Assembly: GCA_008933025.1 (NCBI GenBank)
Contig: WBXI01000009.1
Coordinates: 1-43,513 of the forward strand
Direction of reading: 5' to 3'
Length of the DNA stretch: 43,513 bases
From: Verrucomicrobiota bacterium
GTDB taxonomy: Bacteria; Verrucomicrobiota; Verrucomicrobiia; Limisphaerales; UBA9464
Of this stretch, positions 1-8,671 are shown piece after piece. The position numbers and the translations under genes are program-made. The notes under the pieces were generated by a model. That model had not been told where the DNA came from. It did not search any database and was given only the letters and a program-made list of their open reading frames with translations. Numbering within the stretch: the first letter of the stretch is position 1; each line of letters starts with the position of its first letter.

Positions 1-263
1 CCCGGGACCTCCCTATATCTTCGGCAATCGTCGTCCGCCCGAACGGACGCCATGCCGGGCCATCCGGGATCGCTCAACCTCATGCCGCCAACACGCCATG
101 ACAGGGCCGCCGGACACCGTTGGAAGGTCCCCGGTCCGGAACTACTTCGAGGCCCTGAACACGGTCGACCACCGGACGCTGGGCCCCGATCTCAGTCGAG
201 AATGCTTGGATCCTTGGCGGCTTGGCGAGCTGCCCAATTGGTTTCTCACTGCATGGTTCCGGC
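1..263. other. Left edge without a recognisable gene
   Basis: I recognise no coding region here; the short open frames have no family resemblance. Two CTTGGCG heptamers stand 8 bp apart at 213-219 and 221-227, which may be a scrap of a dispersed repeat. No clear terminator hairpin is visible behind the DUF1552 gene that ends at 264. Confidence 0.5.
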
Positions 264-1646
264 TTAGCTCCTCGCTTTCAGCTCCGCGAGTTGTTTGGTC
301 GCGATCCCGATCGGACGGTCCAGCGGGATGCCGGCACACCCGAGCAGGGTGGTGAGCAGGTCGCCTTGATTGCCTCGGGTCTCGGTCAGGAACCGCCCCG
401 TGGTGATCGACCCGCCTCCCTTTCCGGCAAGGATGAACGGAAGGTTTTCCCGCGCGTGGTTGTTGCCGTCCTCCAGGCCGGAGCCCCACATCATGATGCA
501 GTTGTCGAGCAAGGTGCCGTCCCCTTCCCGCAAGCCGTGCAGCTTCCTCACCATGTAGGCGAACTGGGCGATGTTGAAGGCGGCGATCGCGGCGACTTTC
601 CTGACCTTCTCGGGCTCGTTGTTGTGGTGCGTCTGGGAGTGATGCTCGTCGTTGAACCCCAGTTCCGGATAGGAGACCCCGTTCGGGGTGGAGCCGATGT
701 AGGTGCTGACACGGGTCGTGTCCGTCTGGAACGCCAGCACGTTGAGGTCGCACATCACCTGCATGTATTCGCTGCGTTTGTCCCCATCGGGGATCTTGAT
801 CTCGATGGGCGGGGAGTCCGAGGCGCGGCGTTTGCCCACGCTGACACCGGCCGCCTCCAGGGCCGCCTCCTTTTGGCGATATTCGATGGCGGCGATGCGA
901 CGTTCCACGCTGCGCACGCTGTCCAGGTATTCGTCCAGCTTGTGTTGGTCGTCCCGGGGCAGCTTCCGACGCAGATCCTTGGCGCCGCCGATCACGAGAT
1001 CCAGCATCTGCCGGTCCAGAGGATCCACCTTGGCCGTTTCCCCGGGTCTCGCTGACTTCCCGAAGAGCCGGTTGAGAACGTTTCGTGGATTGACCTCGGC
1101 GGGAACCGCCTGGCTGGGCGAGCGGAAGCTGCAATGCGAATAGTATCCCTCGTTCAGCCCCTCTTGGTTCTCCTTGTGCGTCTGCGGCATCGTGGCCAGT
1201 TCCAGGGAAGGCAGCGACGTGAACCCGCCCACGAAATTGGCGGCGACCTGATCCGCGGAGATCGCGATGTTGATCTCGTTCCGCCGGTTCGCATCCGGCA
1301 GCGCCGCCGTGAGCCAGGTCGACAGTTCGAGCGCATGTGGCGCGCCGTTGAACGGGGCGATCGGCACTCCCGAGATCCCCTTCATCAGCAGGCACTGGTC
1401 CAGCACCGGGCGCAGCGACTCCAAAGCCGGCGGCGTGGCCGACAGGAAACCCGCCGCATCCGCGGGCCAGAACTGATCCATGATGACGCCGTGGGGCATG
1501 TACATGAACCCGAGGCGGACCGGTGGTCTGAAAGCCTTCGCCTTGCCGGATTCCGCCCAGCCCATCGTGTCCAGAAGCGGCAGGGCGAGCGCCGCGCCAA
1601 TCCCTTTCAGGCACGTGCGCCGATCAATCAGATGGTTACTTTTCAT
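264..1646 (-). CDS. DUF1552 domain-containing Tat-exported protein
   Basis: A 460-residue protein of the DUF1552 family, whose biochemical function is unknown. The N-terminus carries a twin-arginine signal (RRTCLKG at residues 9-15, then a hydrophobic stretch ending near [10 protein letters not shown]), so it is exported folded, probably with a bound cofactor. The body has the family features: MPHGV near residue 50, a central charged helical segment with [10 protein letters not shown], and a C-terminal part with [18 protein letters not shown]. Its start overlaps the end of the upstream DUF1592 cytochrome gene by 11 bp (1636-1646), so the two are co-translated. This pairing is characteristic of Planctomycetes and Verrucomicrobia, where dozens of paralogous pairs can occur in one genome. 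A role together with the cytochrome in periplasmic or surface oxidation chemistry is inference only. Confidence 0.93.
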   Translation of the reverse strand: MKSNHLIDRRTCLKGIGAALALPLLDTMGWAESGKAKAFRPPVRLGFMYMPHGVIMDQFWPADAAGFLSATPPALESLRPVLDQCLLMKGISGVPIAPFNGAPHALELSTWLTAALPDANRRNEINIAISADQVAANFVGGFTSLPSLELATMPQTHKENQEGLNEGYYSHCSFRSPSQAVPAEVNPRNVLNRLFGKSARPGETAKVDPLDRQMLDLVIGGAKDLRRKLPRDDQHKLDEYLDSVRSVERRIAAIEYRQKEAALEAAGVSVGKRRASDSPPIEIKIPDGDKRSEYMQVMCDLNVLAFQTDTTRVSTYIGSTPNGVSYPELGFNDEHHSQTHHNNEPEKVRKVAAIAAFNIAQFAYMVRKLHGLREGDGTLLDNCIMMWGSGLEDGNNHARENLPFILAGKGGGSITTGRFLTETRGNQGDLLTTLLGCAGIPLDRPIGIATKQLAELKARS

Positions 1647-3606
1647 GGGATGGGGAGGCGGCTGGTTCCTGGATCCGACGATGCGTGAAAGGATAGCTGG
1701 TGGCGATCTCGGCGATGAGCGTCTGCATGCGGTAGCCGTCGTTGGCGATGGTCTCCATCAGGCGATCCACCACGACTTCGTCATGGCCTTCCAACCGTCG
1801 GCACAAGGCATAGGCCAGCACCTTCTCCGTCAGGTTGCGCGCCAACTCCCCCTGCCGGGCGGCGATGATGGCTTTCAGTTCCTTGGGCGACGCGAAGTGT
1901 TTCCCGCCGGGAAGCTCTCCCGCCGCGTCGATCGCCCCTCCCGTGTCGTCCTGCTCACGCCAGCGTCCGATGGCATCGAAGTTCTCCAGGCCAAAGCCAA
2001 TCGGATCGAGAATCCTGTGGCAATTGGCGCACACCGTGTCGGTGCGGTGGAGTTCCGTGCGCTGGCGAAGGGTCAGATTCGCGACCGTCTTTTGGTCCTG
2101 CTTTTCCAAGGCCGGAACGTTCGGCGGGGGAGGGGGCACCTGTTGCCCCAGCACTTGTTCGAGCACCCACACGCCGCGTTTGACGGGGCTGGTGCGGTTG
2201 GGGAAGGAGGTCGTCGCCAGAACGCCGGGCATCCCCAGGATCCCCCCGCGATTGGCATCCGCCAGCTTCACCTTGCGCATCCTGGGCCCGGTGACGGTTT
2301 TTCCCAGTCCATAGATGGAGGCAAGGGTCCCGTTGAGGAACGTGTAATCCGCATCCACGAAACGGACGACGTCCCGGTTTTCGCGCACGATGCTCCCGAA
2401 AAACAGACAGGCCTCTTCATACATCGCCGCGCGCATCTCGCGGGTCATCTGGGGGAACCTGGCGGCGTCGAATGTCTTGCTCGCCAAACTCCCCAGGCCA
2501 AGCCATTGCGCCCCGAAACCATCGAACAAAGCCCGGGAACGGCGATCCATCAGCAGACGCTTCACCTGCGCCTTGAGGACCGTCGGTTCGTGGAGTTTCC
2601 CGCGGTCGGCAAGGTCGGACAACTCGTCGTCGGGCATGGTGGCCCACAGCAGATACGACAATCGGGACGCGAGCTGGTAGTCGTCCAAGGGGACGATATC
2701 GCGGGCCGGCTCGGACTCTCCGGCGGGAGTGATGAAAAGGAACTGGGGCGAGACCAGGGCCGCTTTGACCATCAATCGCAGGGCGTCCGGGTAGGCGAGT
2801 CCGTTTTCGCGTGCCAGATCGAACACCCCCGACAGGACATCCAGTTCCGCTTCGGAGGGAGGCCGGCGATAGGCCTTCCGGGCCAGCGAGCGGGCCACCT
2901 TCCTCGCCGCCACCCGAAGATCGGTCCCTGCCCTTGGCGGTTCACCGAACAGGCGCCGCTGCACCTTGGTCGGCGGCGCACCGGCGGGCGCCAGGACCCG
3001 ATCCAGCACCTCGTTGGCGATCCCGAGATACTGCTCCGACTGGAGGGAGGAAAGCGTGTTCAGATACCCCTCTCCGAGCACCTCGTCCGGCAACTCTCGG
3101 GCGACCGCCGGATCCACGCCGAAGAGATCGTGCAGCGTGTTGCCATACTCGACCTTGGTCAGACGGCGGATCACAAACGGACCCGGATCCTTCCGTGCAA
3201 GGTACTTGATCTTGCCGATCCAGCCCATGAACTGTCGGCGCTCACCATCCGTCGGCTGCGTTTTCGCGTCTTCCGGCGGCATGCCATGAGCCATCACGTT
3301 GGCGAGCGCCTGCTTCCATCGTTTGGCGGAGGCGGCGTCGCCGGGGTTGCCAAGCGCGGGTTGGAAGTTGATCCCGCCTTTCTGTCGGTCCTGGCCGTGA
3401 CACTGCGTGCAGTAGGTCTTTACGAACGGGGCAACTCCCTCCTGGAAGGACTTTTTGGCGTCGGCCTGAAGCGCGGTGAGATCTCCGTCGTCCGCCCGCT
3501 CCGCCAAGCAAGGCGCGGTCGGCGACCAGACCAAGCCCAGGAGTGTCACGGCGATCACGCCACGGCGAAGGGCTCCGCGGGTTGTCATTTGGCGATAGCG
3601 AACCAT
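1636..3606 (-). CDS. DUF1592-type multidomain c-type cytochrome (DUF1587/1595/1592/1588/1585)
   Basis: A 656-residue secreted cytochrome-like protein. After a cleavable signal peptide (hydrophobic core about residues 15-30, APCLA before the mature part) comes a cytochrome c motif CTQCH at 66-70. The remainder reads as the series DUF1587 ([18 protein letters not shown]), DUF1595 ([15 protein letters not shown]), DUF1592 ([20 protein letters not shown]), DUF1588 with a second heme-type motif CANCH at 526-530 followed by [14 protein letters not shown], and DUF1585 at the C-terminus. A second start, MTTR at 3588, would give a tidier signal peptide, and neither start has a clear Shine-Dalgarno sequence. 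The gene overlaps the DUF1552 gene downstream. Its 5' end abuts the remains of a toxin-antitoxin module, so its promoter must lie inside that relic. Function is unknown; electron transfer in the periplasm is inferred from the heme motifs. Confidence 0.92.
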   Translation of the reverse strand: MVRYRQMTTRGALRRGVIAVTLLGLVWSPTAPCLAERADDGDLTALQADAKKSFQEGVAPFVKTYCTQCHGQDRQKGGINFQPALGNPGDAASAKRWKQALANVMAHGMPPEDAKTQPTDGERRQFMGWIGKIKYLARKDPGPFVIRRLTKVEYGNTLHDLFGVDPAVARELPDEVLGEGYLNTLSSLQSEQYLGIANEVLDRVLAPAGAPPTKVQRRLFGEPPRAGTDLRVAARKVARSLARKAYRRPPSEAELDVLSGVFDLARENGLAYPDALRLMVKAALVSPQFLFITPAGESEPARDIVPLDDYQLASRLSYLLWATMPDDELSDLADRGKLHEPTVLKAQVKRLLMDRRSRALFDGFGAQWLGLGSLASKTFDAARFPQMTREMRAAMYEEACLFFGSIVRENRDVVRFVDADYTFLNGTLASIYGLGKTVTGPRMRKVKLADANRGGILGMPGVLATTSFPNRTSPVKRGVWVLEQVLGQQVPPPPPNVPALEKQDQKTVANLTLRQRTELHRTDTVCANCHRILDPIGFGLENFDAIGRWREQDDTGGAIDAAGELPGGKHFASPKELKAIIAARQGELARNLTEKVLAYALCRRLEGHDEVVVDRLMETIANDGYRMQTLIAEIATSYPFTHRRIQEPAASPSHEK

Positions 3607-3775
3607 GCGCGGGGCGCTGGGGAAAACTCAATCCCGTCGCCCAGGTCCCTGCTTCCGGCGCGCTCCAGACCGGGATCGGTGCCACCGACGCCGCGCGGTG
3701 CTCCCGGACGACCGGGAGGGTCGGCCGGAACGCCAACCGGACGGGAACATTCTCGTCGGGGACGAACCCCTTCAC
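3607..3775 (-). pseudogene. DUF5615-type PIN-like toxin, decayed
   Basis: A GTG at 3775 overlaps the DUF433 stop in a GTGA arrangement and opens a frame reading VKGFVPDENVPVRLAF and then PTLPVV. This is the N-terminus typical of DUF5615 PIN-like proteins (usual form MKxxxDENxP). After about residue 23 the similarity is lost in this frame, and scraps that fit the family appear in other frames, which indicates indels. The canonical protein is about 110-120 residues. Here the DUF1592 gene begins before even half that length has been read. The toxin is therefore very probably inactive. Confidence 0.7.
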
Positions 3776-4011
3776 GCCACCTTCTCGATGAGGAAATGGT
3801 TCCCCATCGGGCGCGACGATTGGCGGAGGCAGGCCAATACGTCGTCGCGCGTCAGCGTCGGGTACTCGTCGATGACTTCCGCGATGGAGTCGCCCGCTCC
3901 GACGAACTCCAGCACCGTCCGAGCCGTGATCCGGGTTCCGCGAACGGTCGGGCGGCCATTGCAGACGGCAGGGTCGATGACGATGCGATCTTCCGTCGAA
4001 GGGGATCTTAT
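3772..4011 (-). pseudogene. DUF433 antitoxin, apparently without a start codon
   Basis: The minus strand between about 3999 and 3775 encodes a well-preserved DUF433 domain: DRIVIDPAVCNGRPTVRGTR, then TARTVLEFVGAGDSIAEVID, then YPTLTRDDVLACLRQ, ending FLIEKVA and stop. DUF433 proteins are small (about 75-85 residues) antitoxin-like proteins encoded beside DUF5615 PIN-like partners, which is the arrangement here. Between the in-frame TGA near 4039 and the conserved domain I find no ATG, GTG or TTG; the codons there include ATA at 4011 and ACG at 3996. The reading frame is otherwise intact. Either initiation uses a rare codon or the gene has lost its start. I favour decay because the partner gene is broken. 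Confidence 0.7.
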
Positions 4012-4016
4012 ATCGC

Positions 4017-4054
4017 ACGAACGATCCCGGCAATGGCGTCATCCGGATCCACGC
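4017..4054. repeat. Imperfect 38-bp direct repeat, copy 1
   Basis: These 38 bp match 4303-4340 at 33 of 38 positions in the same orientation. Both begin ACGAACGAT and end CCACGC on the plus strand. Read on the minus strand, both copies can encode a motif of the form V-x-P-D-x-A-[IL]-A-G-I-V-R. Two of the five differences are then synonymous and one is Leu/Ile, which hints at a coding origin. The copy lies immediately upstream of the DUF433 frame. Confidence 0.75.
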
Positions 4055-4525
4055 GCTCACGGTTCGCCGAGCTCGAGCTCGGCGACGGCACCCGCGACGA
4101 AATCGTGGAAGCCCCGGCCGACGCCGGCGGTCATCGCCCGCGCTTTTGCCAACCGCTCGCGGAACCGGGGATATAAGTCCTGCGCGTCGCCCCGCAACAG
4201 TTCGGCCAGTTCACCCAGTCCCGATTCCACGCCGCTGTGGAAGCGTTCGTCGATGTCCCCGTATTCGCGGGGGAAATTCCATCGCGGGAAATCCCATGCG
4301 GGACGAACGATGCCAGCAAGGGCGCCATCCGGAGCCACGCCCTCCGAATGCAAACGGTCAATTTGTGACCCCGTTGCCTTGCTCGTGCTCGGACGAAAGG
4401 TCGCCGCCGAAGTATCGGCGGAATTTGATTTGGGTCTTTGGCTCTTCCATTTGAGCCAACGCATGGACCGCGTATGCGTCGGACGGCGCATTGACCGGAG
4501 ACCGGGGGCTGAGTAGGGTAACTGC
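4055..4525. other. Gene-poor stretch, probably decayed sequence
   Basis: About 470 bp between the DUF433 relic and the next gene. It contains one copy of the 38-bp repeat. A minus-strand frame (stop at 4057) has a plausible helical, acidic tail such as ESGLGELAELLRGDAQ, but I recognise no start and no family. I read this as the remains of older accessory genes, not as a functional gene, with low certainty. Confidence 0.45.
4303..4340. repeat. Imperfect 38-bp direct repeat, copy 2
   Basis: Partner of the copy at 4017-4054 (33/38 identical, same orientation, 286 bp apart). It lies in a gene-poor stretch. The only open frame across it (minus strand, stop at 4057) shows no family resemblance that I can name. 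Confidence 0.75.
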
Positions 4526-5479
4526 TTGAAGTTTCTCCAAGCGTACCTCTCATGCCGGGCTGGCGCGTGGCTTTTGGCGGGCGCCGCCGGCTGGCTGCTG
4601 GCCGCCGGATCGGCCCGGGCGCAGCTGGTCTATGCGGACAACTTCGACTACCCGGATGGCGAACTCGTCGGTGCGGCCAATTCGCCGTGGGAGGTCAACT
4701 ACCCGCCTGCCGACGGTGCCCGGGTGGCGTCGCGCCGGCTGCTCCTCACCGACGCGCGGCAGGAGAGCGTCCGCGTGAATTTCGCGTCCTCGTATTCCTC
4801 CGGCTTCCTCTACGCGCGCCTGACGGTCAATTTCTCGGCCCTGCCGTCCGGCGACGGGAATTACTTCGCGTTCTACCGGGGCAACAACGCCGACAACCTC
4901 CGCGGCCGGATCTGGGCCAGCACGAACGGGGCGGCCCCGGGAAAGTTTCGGCTTGGGATCACGACCCTCCAAAGTCCCGCTTCGCTGATCGCGAAGGACC
5001 TCGATCTTGGCACCGATTACACGGTGGTGACCCGTTATGAGGTCAAGAACTCCTCGTGCACGCTATGGATCGATCCGGCGGGCGAAGACGATGCCACCGC
5101 CCGGGTCGATTACCCCGCCGACGCCACCGGTTGGTCGATCAGTCAATTCGGCTTTTTGCAGACCGCGTATTATCAGGCGGGAACGGGTAACTACGTCGGC
5201 ACCCTGACCGTGGACGACCTGCGCATCGGCCGCACGTTTGCCGACCTCCAGCCGCCGCCCCGGTTCACGGCCATCACGAATGCACCCGATGGCACAATTC
5301 ATCTGCGGGCGGTGGGGCGGGTGACGACCAGCCATGTCCTGCAGGCGAGCACGGACCCGCAGTCGGGGAACTGGCTGAATCTCTCGACCAACATCGCCGG
5401 CGCCGGCGGGTTGCTGGAGCTCACGGACCCCGACCCGGCGACTCTTCCGGCGCGGTTCTATCGGCTGATCGTGCCGTAG
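4526..5479 (+). CDS. Secreted protein of unknown function, LamG-like fold possible
   Basis: A 317-residue protein starting at a TTG. The N-terminus is a classical signal peptide: basic start, long Ala/Leu/Gly core, AQLVYADNF after the likely cleavage. The mature part opens with YADNFDYPDGELVGAANSPW, an opening I associate with autotransported or PEP-CTERM-like beta-sandwich proteins of Verrucomicrobia. It continues as a beta-rich domain with a concanavalin/LamG-like flavour (VDDLRIGR near residue 235). A short C-terminal module (about residues 245-317) ends in ARFYRLIVP, a type of ending common on secreted proteins of this phylum. I recognise no enzyme motif. The gene stands alone, transcribed toward the phage-like genes. 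Confidence 0.72.
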   Translation: MKFLQAYLSCRAGAWLLAGAAGWLLAAGSARAQLVYADNFDYPDGELVGAANSPWEVNYPPADGARVASRRLLLTDARQESVRVNFASSYSSGFLYARLTVNFSALPSGDGNYFAFYRGNNADNLRGRIWASTNGAAPGKFRLGITTLQSPASLIAKDLDLGTDYTVVTRYEVKNSSCTLWIDPAGEDDATARVDYPADATGWSISQFGFLQTAYYQAGTGNYVGTLTVDDLRIGRTFADLQPPPRFTAITNAPDGTIHLRAVGRVTTSHVLQASTDPQSGNWLNLSTNIAGAGGLLELTDPDPATLPARFYRLIVP

Positions 5480-5651
5480 AATCCAAGGGGTGAGCCGGCA
5501 ATCCCCGGCCATTGAGCTTGCCGCGGAGGATCGCGGCGTGGGGCCGTCACGGTGCCGCATCGATGCGGTCCGAGCACCCGATCCACCACGGATCAAGCGG
5601 ATCACACCGAGGAAGGACGCCACCGGAATGGACCTCGGTGATCCCTGAAGG

Positions 5652-6875
5652 GTGGTTCCTCGCTGTTTCCCGTGGCTGGATGGCGAGGCGGGTACCTGCC
5701 GGGTGCGGCGGACCTCGTTCACCGGGGTTCAGGTGGGGGACCTCGTCACGTTGACCCACACCGCGGCCGGGATTGACGGGCTGAAGGTCCGGATCGCCGA
5801 ACTGACCCTCGACAAGCCCGACTCGCCTGAGGTCGCCATCCGCTGGAAGGAGGACCGCGGCTGGTTGAACGCCATCCCGACCGTGGTGGCACCCGATGAC
5901 GTGGCCGCGGAAGGCGAGTACACCGCCCAACCGTTGCTCGCGGCTGCCGTGGTGGAGTTGCCCTATGGCTACCTCCGGGACAGCCGACCGGCGCTCATCT
6001 TCCTGCCGGTCCGGGGCGACCCGCTGACCAACGGCTTCCACGCCTACTGGGAGCGGACAGCCGATTCGTTCGTGCAGGTCGCGAGCGGCTCGTCCTTCGC
6101 CATGAAGGGGCCGCTGAACGCCGTGCTCGCTGCCGGTACCTTGGCCGACGCCACCCTCGACATCACCTTCACGGGCGACGACTGGACCTTGGAGGAAACC
6201 ACCCTCGAAGAGGCGACCACCACCCAGCCCCTGCAGGTGTTCCTCGGGGGTGAGATCCTGTCCGGCTACGACGCCACGCTCACCGGGCCGAAGCGGTACA
6301 CGCTCAAGGTGCTCCGGGAATGGTTCGGCACCCGGGCCGAGACACACGCCACCGGGGCCACCGCCTACGTCCTCCAGCTTGGCCTCGAACCGGCCGTGAC
6401 GTGGGCGGCCGACCTTCCGGAGGGTGCCGCGGTCTTCAAGGAGCAGCCCCGCCTGCTGGCGCAGGAACTCGATCTGGCGACCTGCCCGGAGATCGCCGTG
6501 ACTATCCAGAAGCGGGCGCAACGGTCGGCCGCGCCGACCAACCTCCGCGTGTTCGAGGACGGCGCCCACCCGACCTACACGAGCGGCCAGAACATCCCCG
6601 TCAACTGGACCCAGACCAGTGAGCTGCGCTTCGGCTTCAACGTCACCCAGAACCTCGACTGCCGGGCCGATGGGCTGGTCCTCCAGGTCCTGACCACGGC
6701 GGGCGTGCTGAAGGGCGAGCTCGCCTTCGCCGGCAACGCCGGCCCGGTGACGATCACCAACGCCCAACTCGTGTCCCTGCTGGGCTCCGAGACCGACTTC
6801 AAGCTGCGGGCCTTCTACTCGTTGGCGGGCCTGCGGAGCCTCAACTACGACGAGATCACCGTGAGACGCACATGA
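5652..6875 (+). CDS. Phage tail-type protein, C-terminal portion (prophage remnant)
   Basis: From about residue 20 the sequence (GVQVGDLVTLTHTAAGIDGL, then VRIAELTLDKPDSPEVAIRW) resembles the C-terminal part of large phage tail-tip/hub-associated proteins of the Phage-tail_3 type. Such proteins are usually much longer. A later segment with NLRVFEDGAHPTYTSGQNIP, and the ending FYSLAGLRSLNYDEITVRRT, look like the fibronectin-like C-terminal modules of such proteins. The first 15-20 residues of the open frame do not look like the family, so I think the true N-terminal portion was deleted near 5690-5705 and the GTG at 5652 is fortuitous. The stop overlaps the start of the next gene by 4 bp, as in intact phage tail operons. 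It is likely non-functional as a tail protein. Confidence 0.6.
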   Translation: MVPRCFPWLDGEAGTCRVRRTSFTGVQVGDLVTLTHTAAGIDGLKVRIAELTLDKPDSPEVAIRWKEDRGWLNAIPTVVAPDDVAAEGEYTAQPLLAAAVVELPYGYLRDSRPALIFLPVRGDPLTNGFHAYWERTADSFVQVASGSSFAMKGPLNAVLAAGTLADATLDITFTGDDWTLEETTLEEATTTQPLQVFLGGEILSGYDATLTGPKRYTLKVLREWFGTRAETHATGATAYVLQLGLEPAVTWAADLPEGAAVFKEQPRLLAQELDLATCPEIAVTIQKRAQRSAAPTNLRVFEDGAHPTYTSGQNIPVNWTQTSELRFGFNVTQNLDCRADGLVLQVLTTAGVLKGELAFAGNAGPVTITNAQLVSLLGSETDFKLRAFYSLAGLRSLNYDEITVRRT

Positions 6876-7414
6876 GCACCATCGCCCCCGGCCGCCTCTT
6901 CAACGTCACCGACGCCGCCAGCTTCGTCGCGCTGTCCCAGCAGAACTGGGTCATCGCCAGCGAAGAACTCTTCCGCCGTCTCGCGACCTACCAGAACGGG
7001 ACGTCGAACACCCTGAACGGCCCGCCGACCACCGGCACCTGGAGCGTCGGGGACTTCTGGCGCGACCAGAAGGGCGCGGAGTTCGTCTGCACCGGGGCGG
7101 GGACGCCCGGCACCTGGCGCCAGATCACGCCCGCGACCGTGACCGCCGATCCGGCCAGCGGGACCTTTCCGACCGGCTACCTCATCGTGAACGTCACGGA
7201 CGGCGGCCTGAAGCGCCACGCCGGGTCGTTGTCGTGGGAGATCCAGGTTGGGGCCGGCACAGCGGCCAAGGTCGGCTTCCACGGGGCAACCCCGGTCGGC
7301 CAGCGGGCCAACACCGATCAGGCCGTGGCCACCGATCTTGCCAGCGTGATCGTGCTTGCCAACGAACTTCGGGCGGCCTTGGTCGAGAAGGGGCTGATCA
7401 AGGGTGGGGCGTAG
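6872..7414 (+). CDS. Phage tail appendage-like protein
   Basis: A 180-residue protein whose ATG overlaps the stop of the preceding tail gene (ATGA). It has a small beta-rich centre (WSVGDFWRDQKGAEFVCTGA, then GTPGTWRQIT). The C-terminal signature KVGFHGATPVGQR is followed by a helical end, a signature seen repeatedly at the end of phage tail fibre or baseplate-appendage proteins. Together with the upstream fragment it makes a two-gene prophage relic. No lysis, capsid, terminase or integrase gene is present nearby. A host-adapted tail-like function is possible but not supported by anything else in the window. Confidence 0.6.
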   Translation: MSTIAPGRLFNVTDAASFVALSQQNWVIASEELFRRLATYQNGTSNTLNGPPTTGTWSVGDFWRDQKGAEFVCTGAGTPGTWRQITPATVTADPASGTFPTGYLIVNVTDGGLKRHAGSLSWEIQVGAGTAAKVGFHGATPVGQRANTDQAVATDLASVIVLANELRAALVEKGLIKGGA

Positions 7415-7435
7415 GGGACCTACTTTACGCACCGA

Positions 7436-7966
7436 TCAATTGCTTGGGAACTTGAGACGGTCGGCGAGGAAGAGCATCCACAGACGATATATCTGCCGAA
7501 CATCTGATCGGCACGCGGCAATTGCGTCGGTTCGGTCCACGGGGTCGTGCTCGAACTCGCCTGCGTGGACTTTGCGTTCATTGAGGTTCAGCTGCACGAG
7601 CTCGTCCAAAGTCGTAACCCTTCCGATCCTTTCCTCGACGACGCGGCTGAGGTCGACGTTCGACGGGCGTGACCCGACTCCACGGTCAAGTCCGTGGTGC
7701 TGCTCCAGCACGAGAAAGTCGAAATTCAACCCGTTGAAGGTGACGATCTTATCGGCGGCTTTGATGGTCTCCAAAAGGTCGTTCATGTCGTCGCCACGGA
7801 ATTCGGAATACCGTCGGGACCGAGTGTTGTAGGTGCAGGCGGCGATGAACCTCGGGGCAAACGGGCGTCGAGACTCGCGGTCGGAGCGACTCCAAAAATC
7901 CTGGCTCAAAGGGAACGTCGAAACGTCGAGCACTACGGCATGCGGAATTCTGGGGGAAATCTGCAT
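7436..7966 (-). CDS. DnaQ/RNase H-like 3'-5' exonuclease domain protein, motif I altered
   Basis: A 176-residue protein with the layout of a DEDD-superfamily exonuclease. Motif I is VVLDVSTFPLS, where family members read DxE; here the Glu position is Ser. Motif II is IVTFNGLNFDF (the usual YNGxxFD). After a helical segment with TLDELVQLNL, motif III is ACRSDVRQIYRLW, with the expected Asp. The fold is thus recognisable but one of four metal-binding acids seems to be replaced, so activity is uncertain. It is the last gene of a minus-strand group behind the XRE antitoxin (99-bp gap). Base composition in this group is visibly lower in GC than the surrounding core genes. The nucleic-acid substrate is unknown; a role with the toxin-antitoxin pair or as a phage or plasmid gene is inference. 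Confidence 0.7.
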   Translation of the reverse strand: MQISPRIPHAVVLDVSTFPLSQDFWSRSDRESRRPFAPRFIAACTYNTRSRRYSEFRGDDMNDLLETIKAADKIVTFNGLNFDFLVLEQHHGLDRGVGSRPSNVDLSRVVEERIGRVTTLDELVQLNLNERKVHAGEFEHDPVDRTDAIAACRSDVRQIYRLWMLFLADRLKFPSN

Positions 7967-8065
7967 GCCATGCCTGCTTTACGGAGCGCGCCAGATCCGC
8001 GGGCGCAATATTCAGTTGGCTCAAGCCCCGATGTGTTTCCCGACTCTACGTCGTGGCTCGTTTGC

Positions 8066-8665
8066 TCACGCCTCGACCATCCGCGCTGACGGTCCTTTCG
8101 GCAGTTTGCGTATCGGCTTTGTCCCAACCACCTGCAGGCGCACCTCGAATTCGGAGCCGTTGGGCATCTGTTCTTGGCACTTCGCCAAAATGGTCAGGAT
8201 GTTGAAGAACGCCTCGCCGAAGAACTCCTGGATGGAGGCCTCGATTTCGTTGTCCTTGTGAGCGAGGGAAGCTAGCGCAGAAAGGTGGCGCTTGATCTCC
8301 ATCGCGTGGCATTTGACGGCCTCAACGTGATTTACCCGCTTCCCGAAGAAGAGGGCCACGCGCTGGTCCGCCGCTTTGGCGTATTCCCCGACGATTTTGA
8401 CGCTCAGGTCCTCGTCTTTGCCGCTCTCCCACTTTGACACGGCGCTTTGAGTCACGCCCATCTTCTCGGCGATTGCCTCCTGCGTGAGACCTGCGGCCCG
8501 GCGCAGGTCCACCAGCATGTCCACCAGGCGAGATTCGGCCTGAGCGGCCTGGAACTGCTCGACGAGATTCGATTCCGCCGACAGTCCGTTGAGCATGTCT
8601 CCGACCGAGGTGTACCGCTTCCCGCTGGGTTTGATCTGCTTAAGCTTTTCAGGGTTTTGGTTCAT
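8066..8665 (-). CDS. XRE-family HTH antitoxin/regulator (HigA-like)
   Basis: A 199-residue DNA-binding protein. The helix-turn-helix of the Cro/C1 (XRE) type is clear at about residues 50-85 (DLRRAAGLTQEAIAEKMGV, then TQSAVSKWESG). The roughly 90 residues behind it are helical and unassigned. About 45 residues precede the HTH, including a region (SVGDMLNGLSAES) often seen in antitoxins that embrace a RelE-fold partner. It begins 6 bp after the toxin gene ends, the toxin-first order typical of higBA. It probably binds and neutralises the toxin and represses the operon through the palindrome at 9164-9179. HigA antitoxins are often about 100 residues, so the long C-terminal part is unusual. Confidence 0.85.
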   Translation of the reverse strand: MNQNPEKLKQIKPSGKRYTSVGDMLNGLSAESNLVEQFQAAQAESRLVDMLVDLRRAAGLTQEAIAEKMGVTQSAVSKWESGKDEDLSVKIVGEYAKAADQRVALFFGKRVNHVEAVKCHAMEIKRHLSALASLAHKDNEIEASIQEFFGEAFFNILTILAKCQEQMPNGSEFEVRLQVVGTKPIRKLPKGPSARMVEA

Positions 8666-8671
8666 TGGTTT

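Noticed and set aside
213-227. CTTGGCG heptamers repeated 8 bp apart
   Set aside because: Only two copies, too short to call a repeat family or a CRISPR-like array. No CRISPR array was found anywhere in the window.
1480-4176. Long plus-strand frame of 898 codons opposite the DUF1552/DUF1592 genes
   Set aside because: Mirror frame of high-GC coding DNA; composition rich in Arg/Gly/His/Pro, no family motif, while both minus-strand genes have clear domains and signal peptides.
4057-4491. 144-codon minus-strand frame in the gene-poor region
   Set aside because: Part of its sequence looks helical and protein-like, but the N-terminal third has shadow-like composition, there is no ribosome-binding site and I can name no relative. 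Kept only as part of the decayed stretch.
5605-5640. 8-bp inverted repeat CACCGAGG/CCTCGGTG as a terminator or attachment site
   Set aside because: The 20-nt loop and lack of a T-run do not fit a terminator, and no matching copy elsewhere supports an attachment site.
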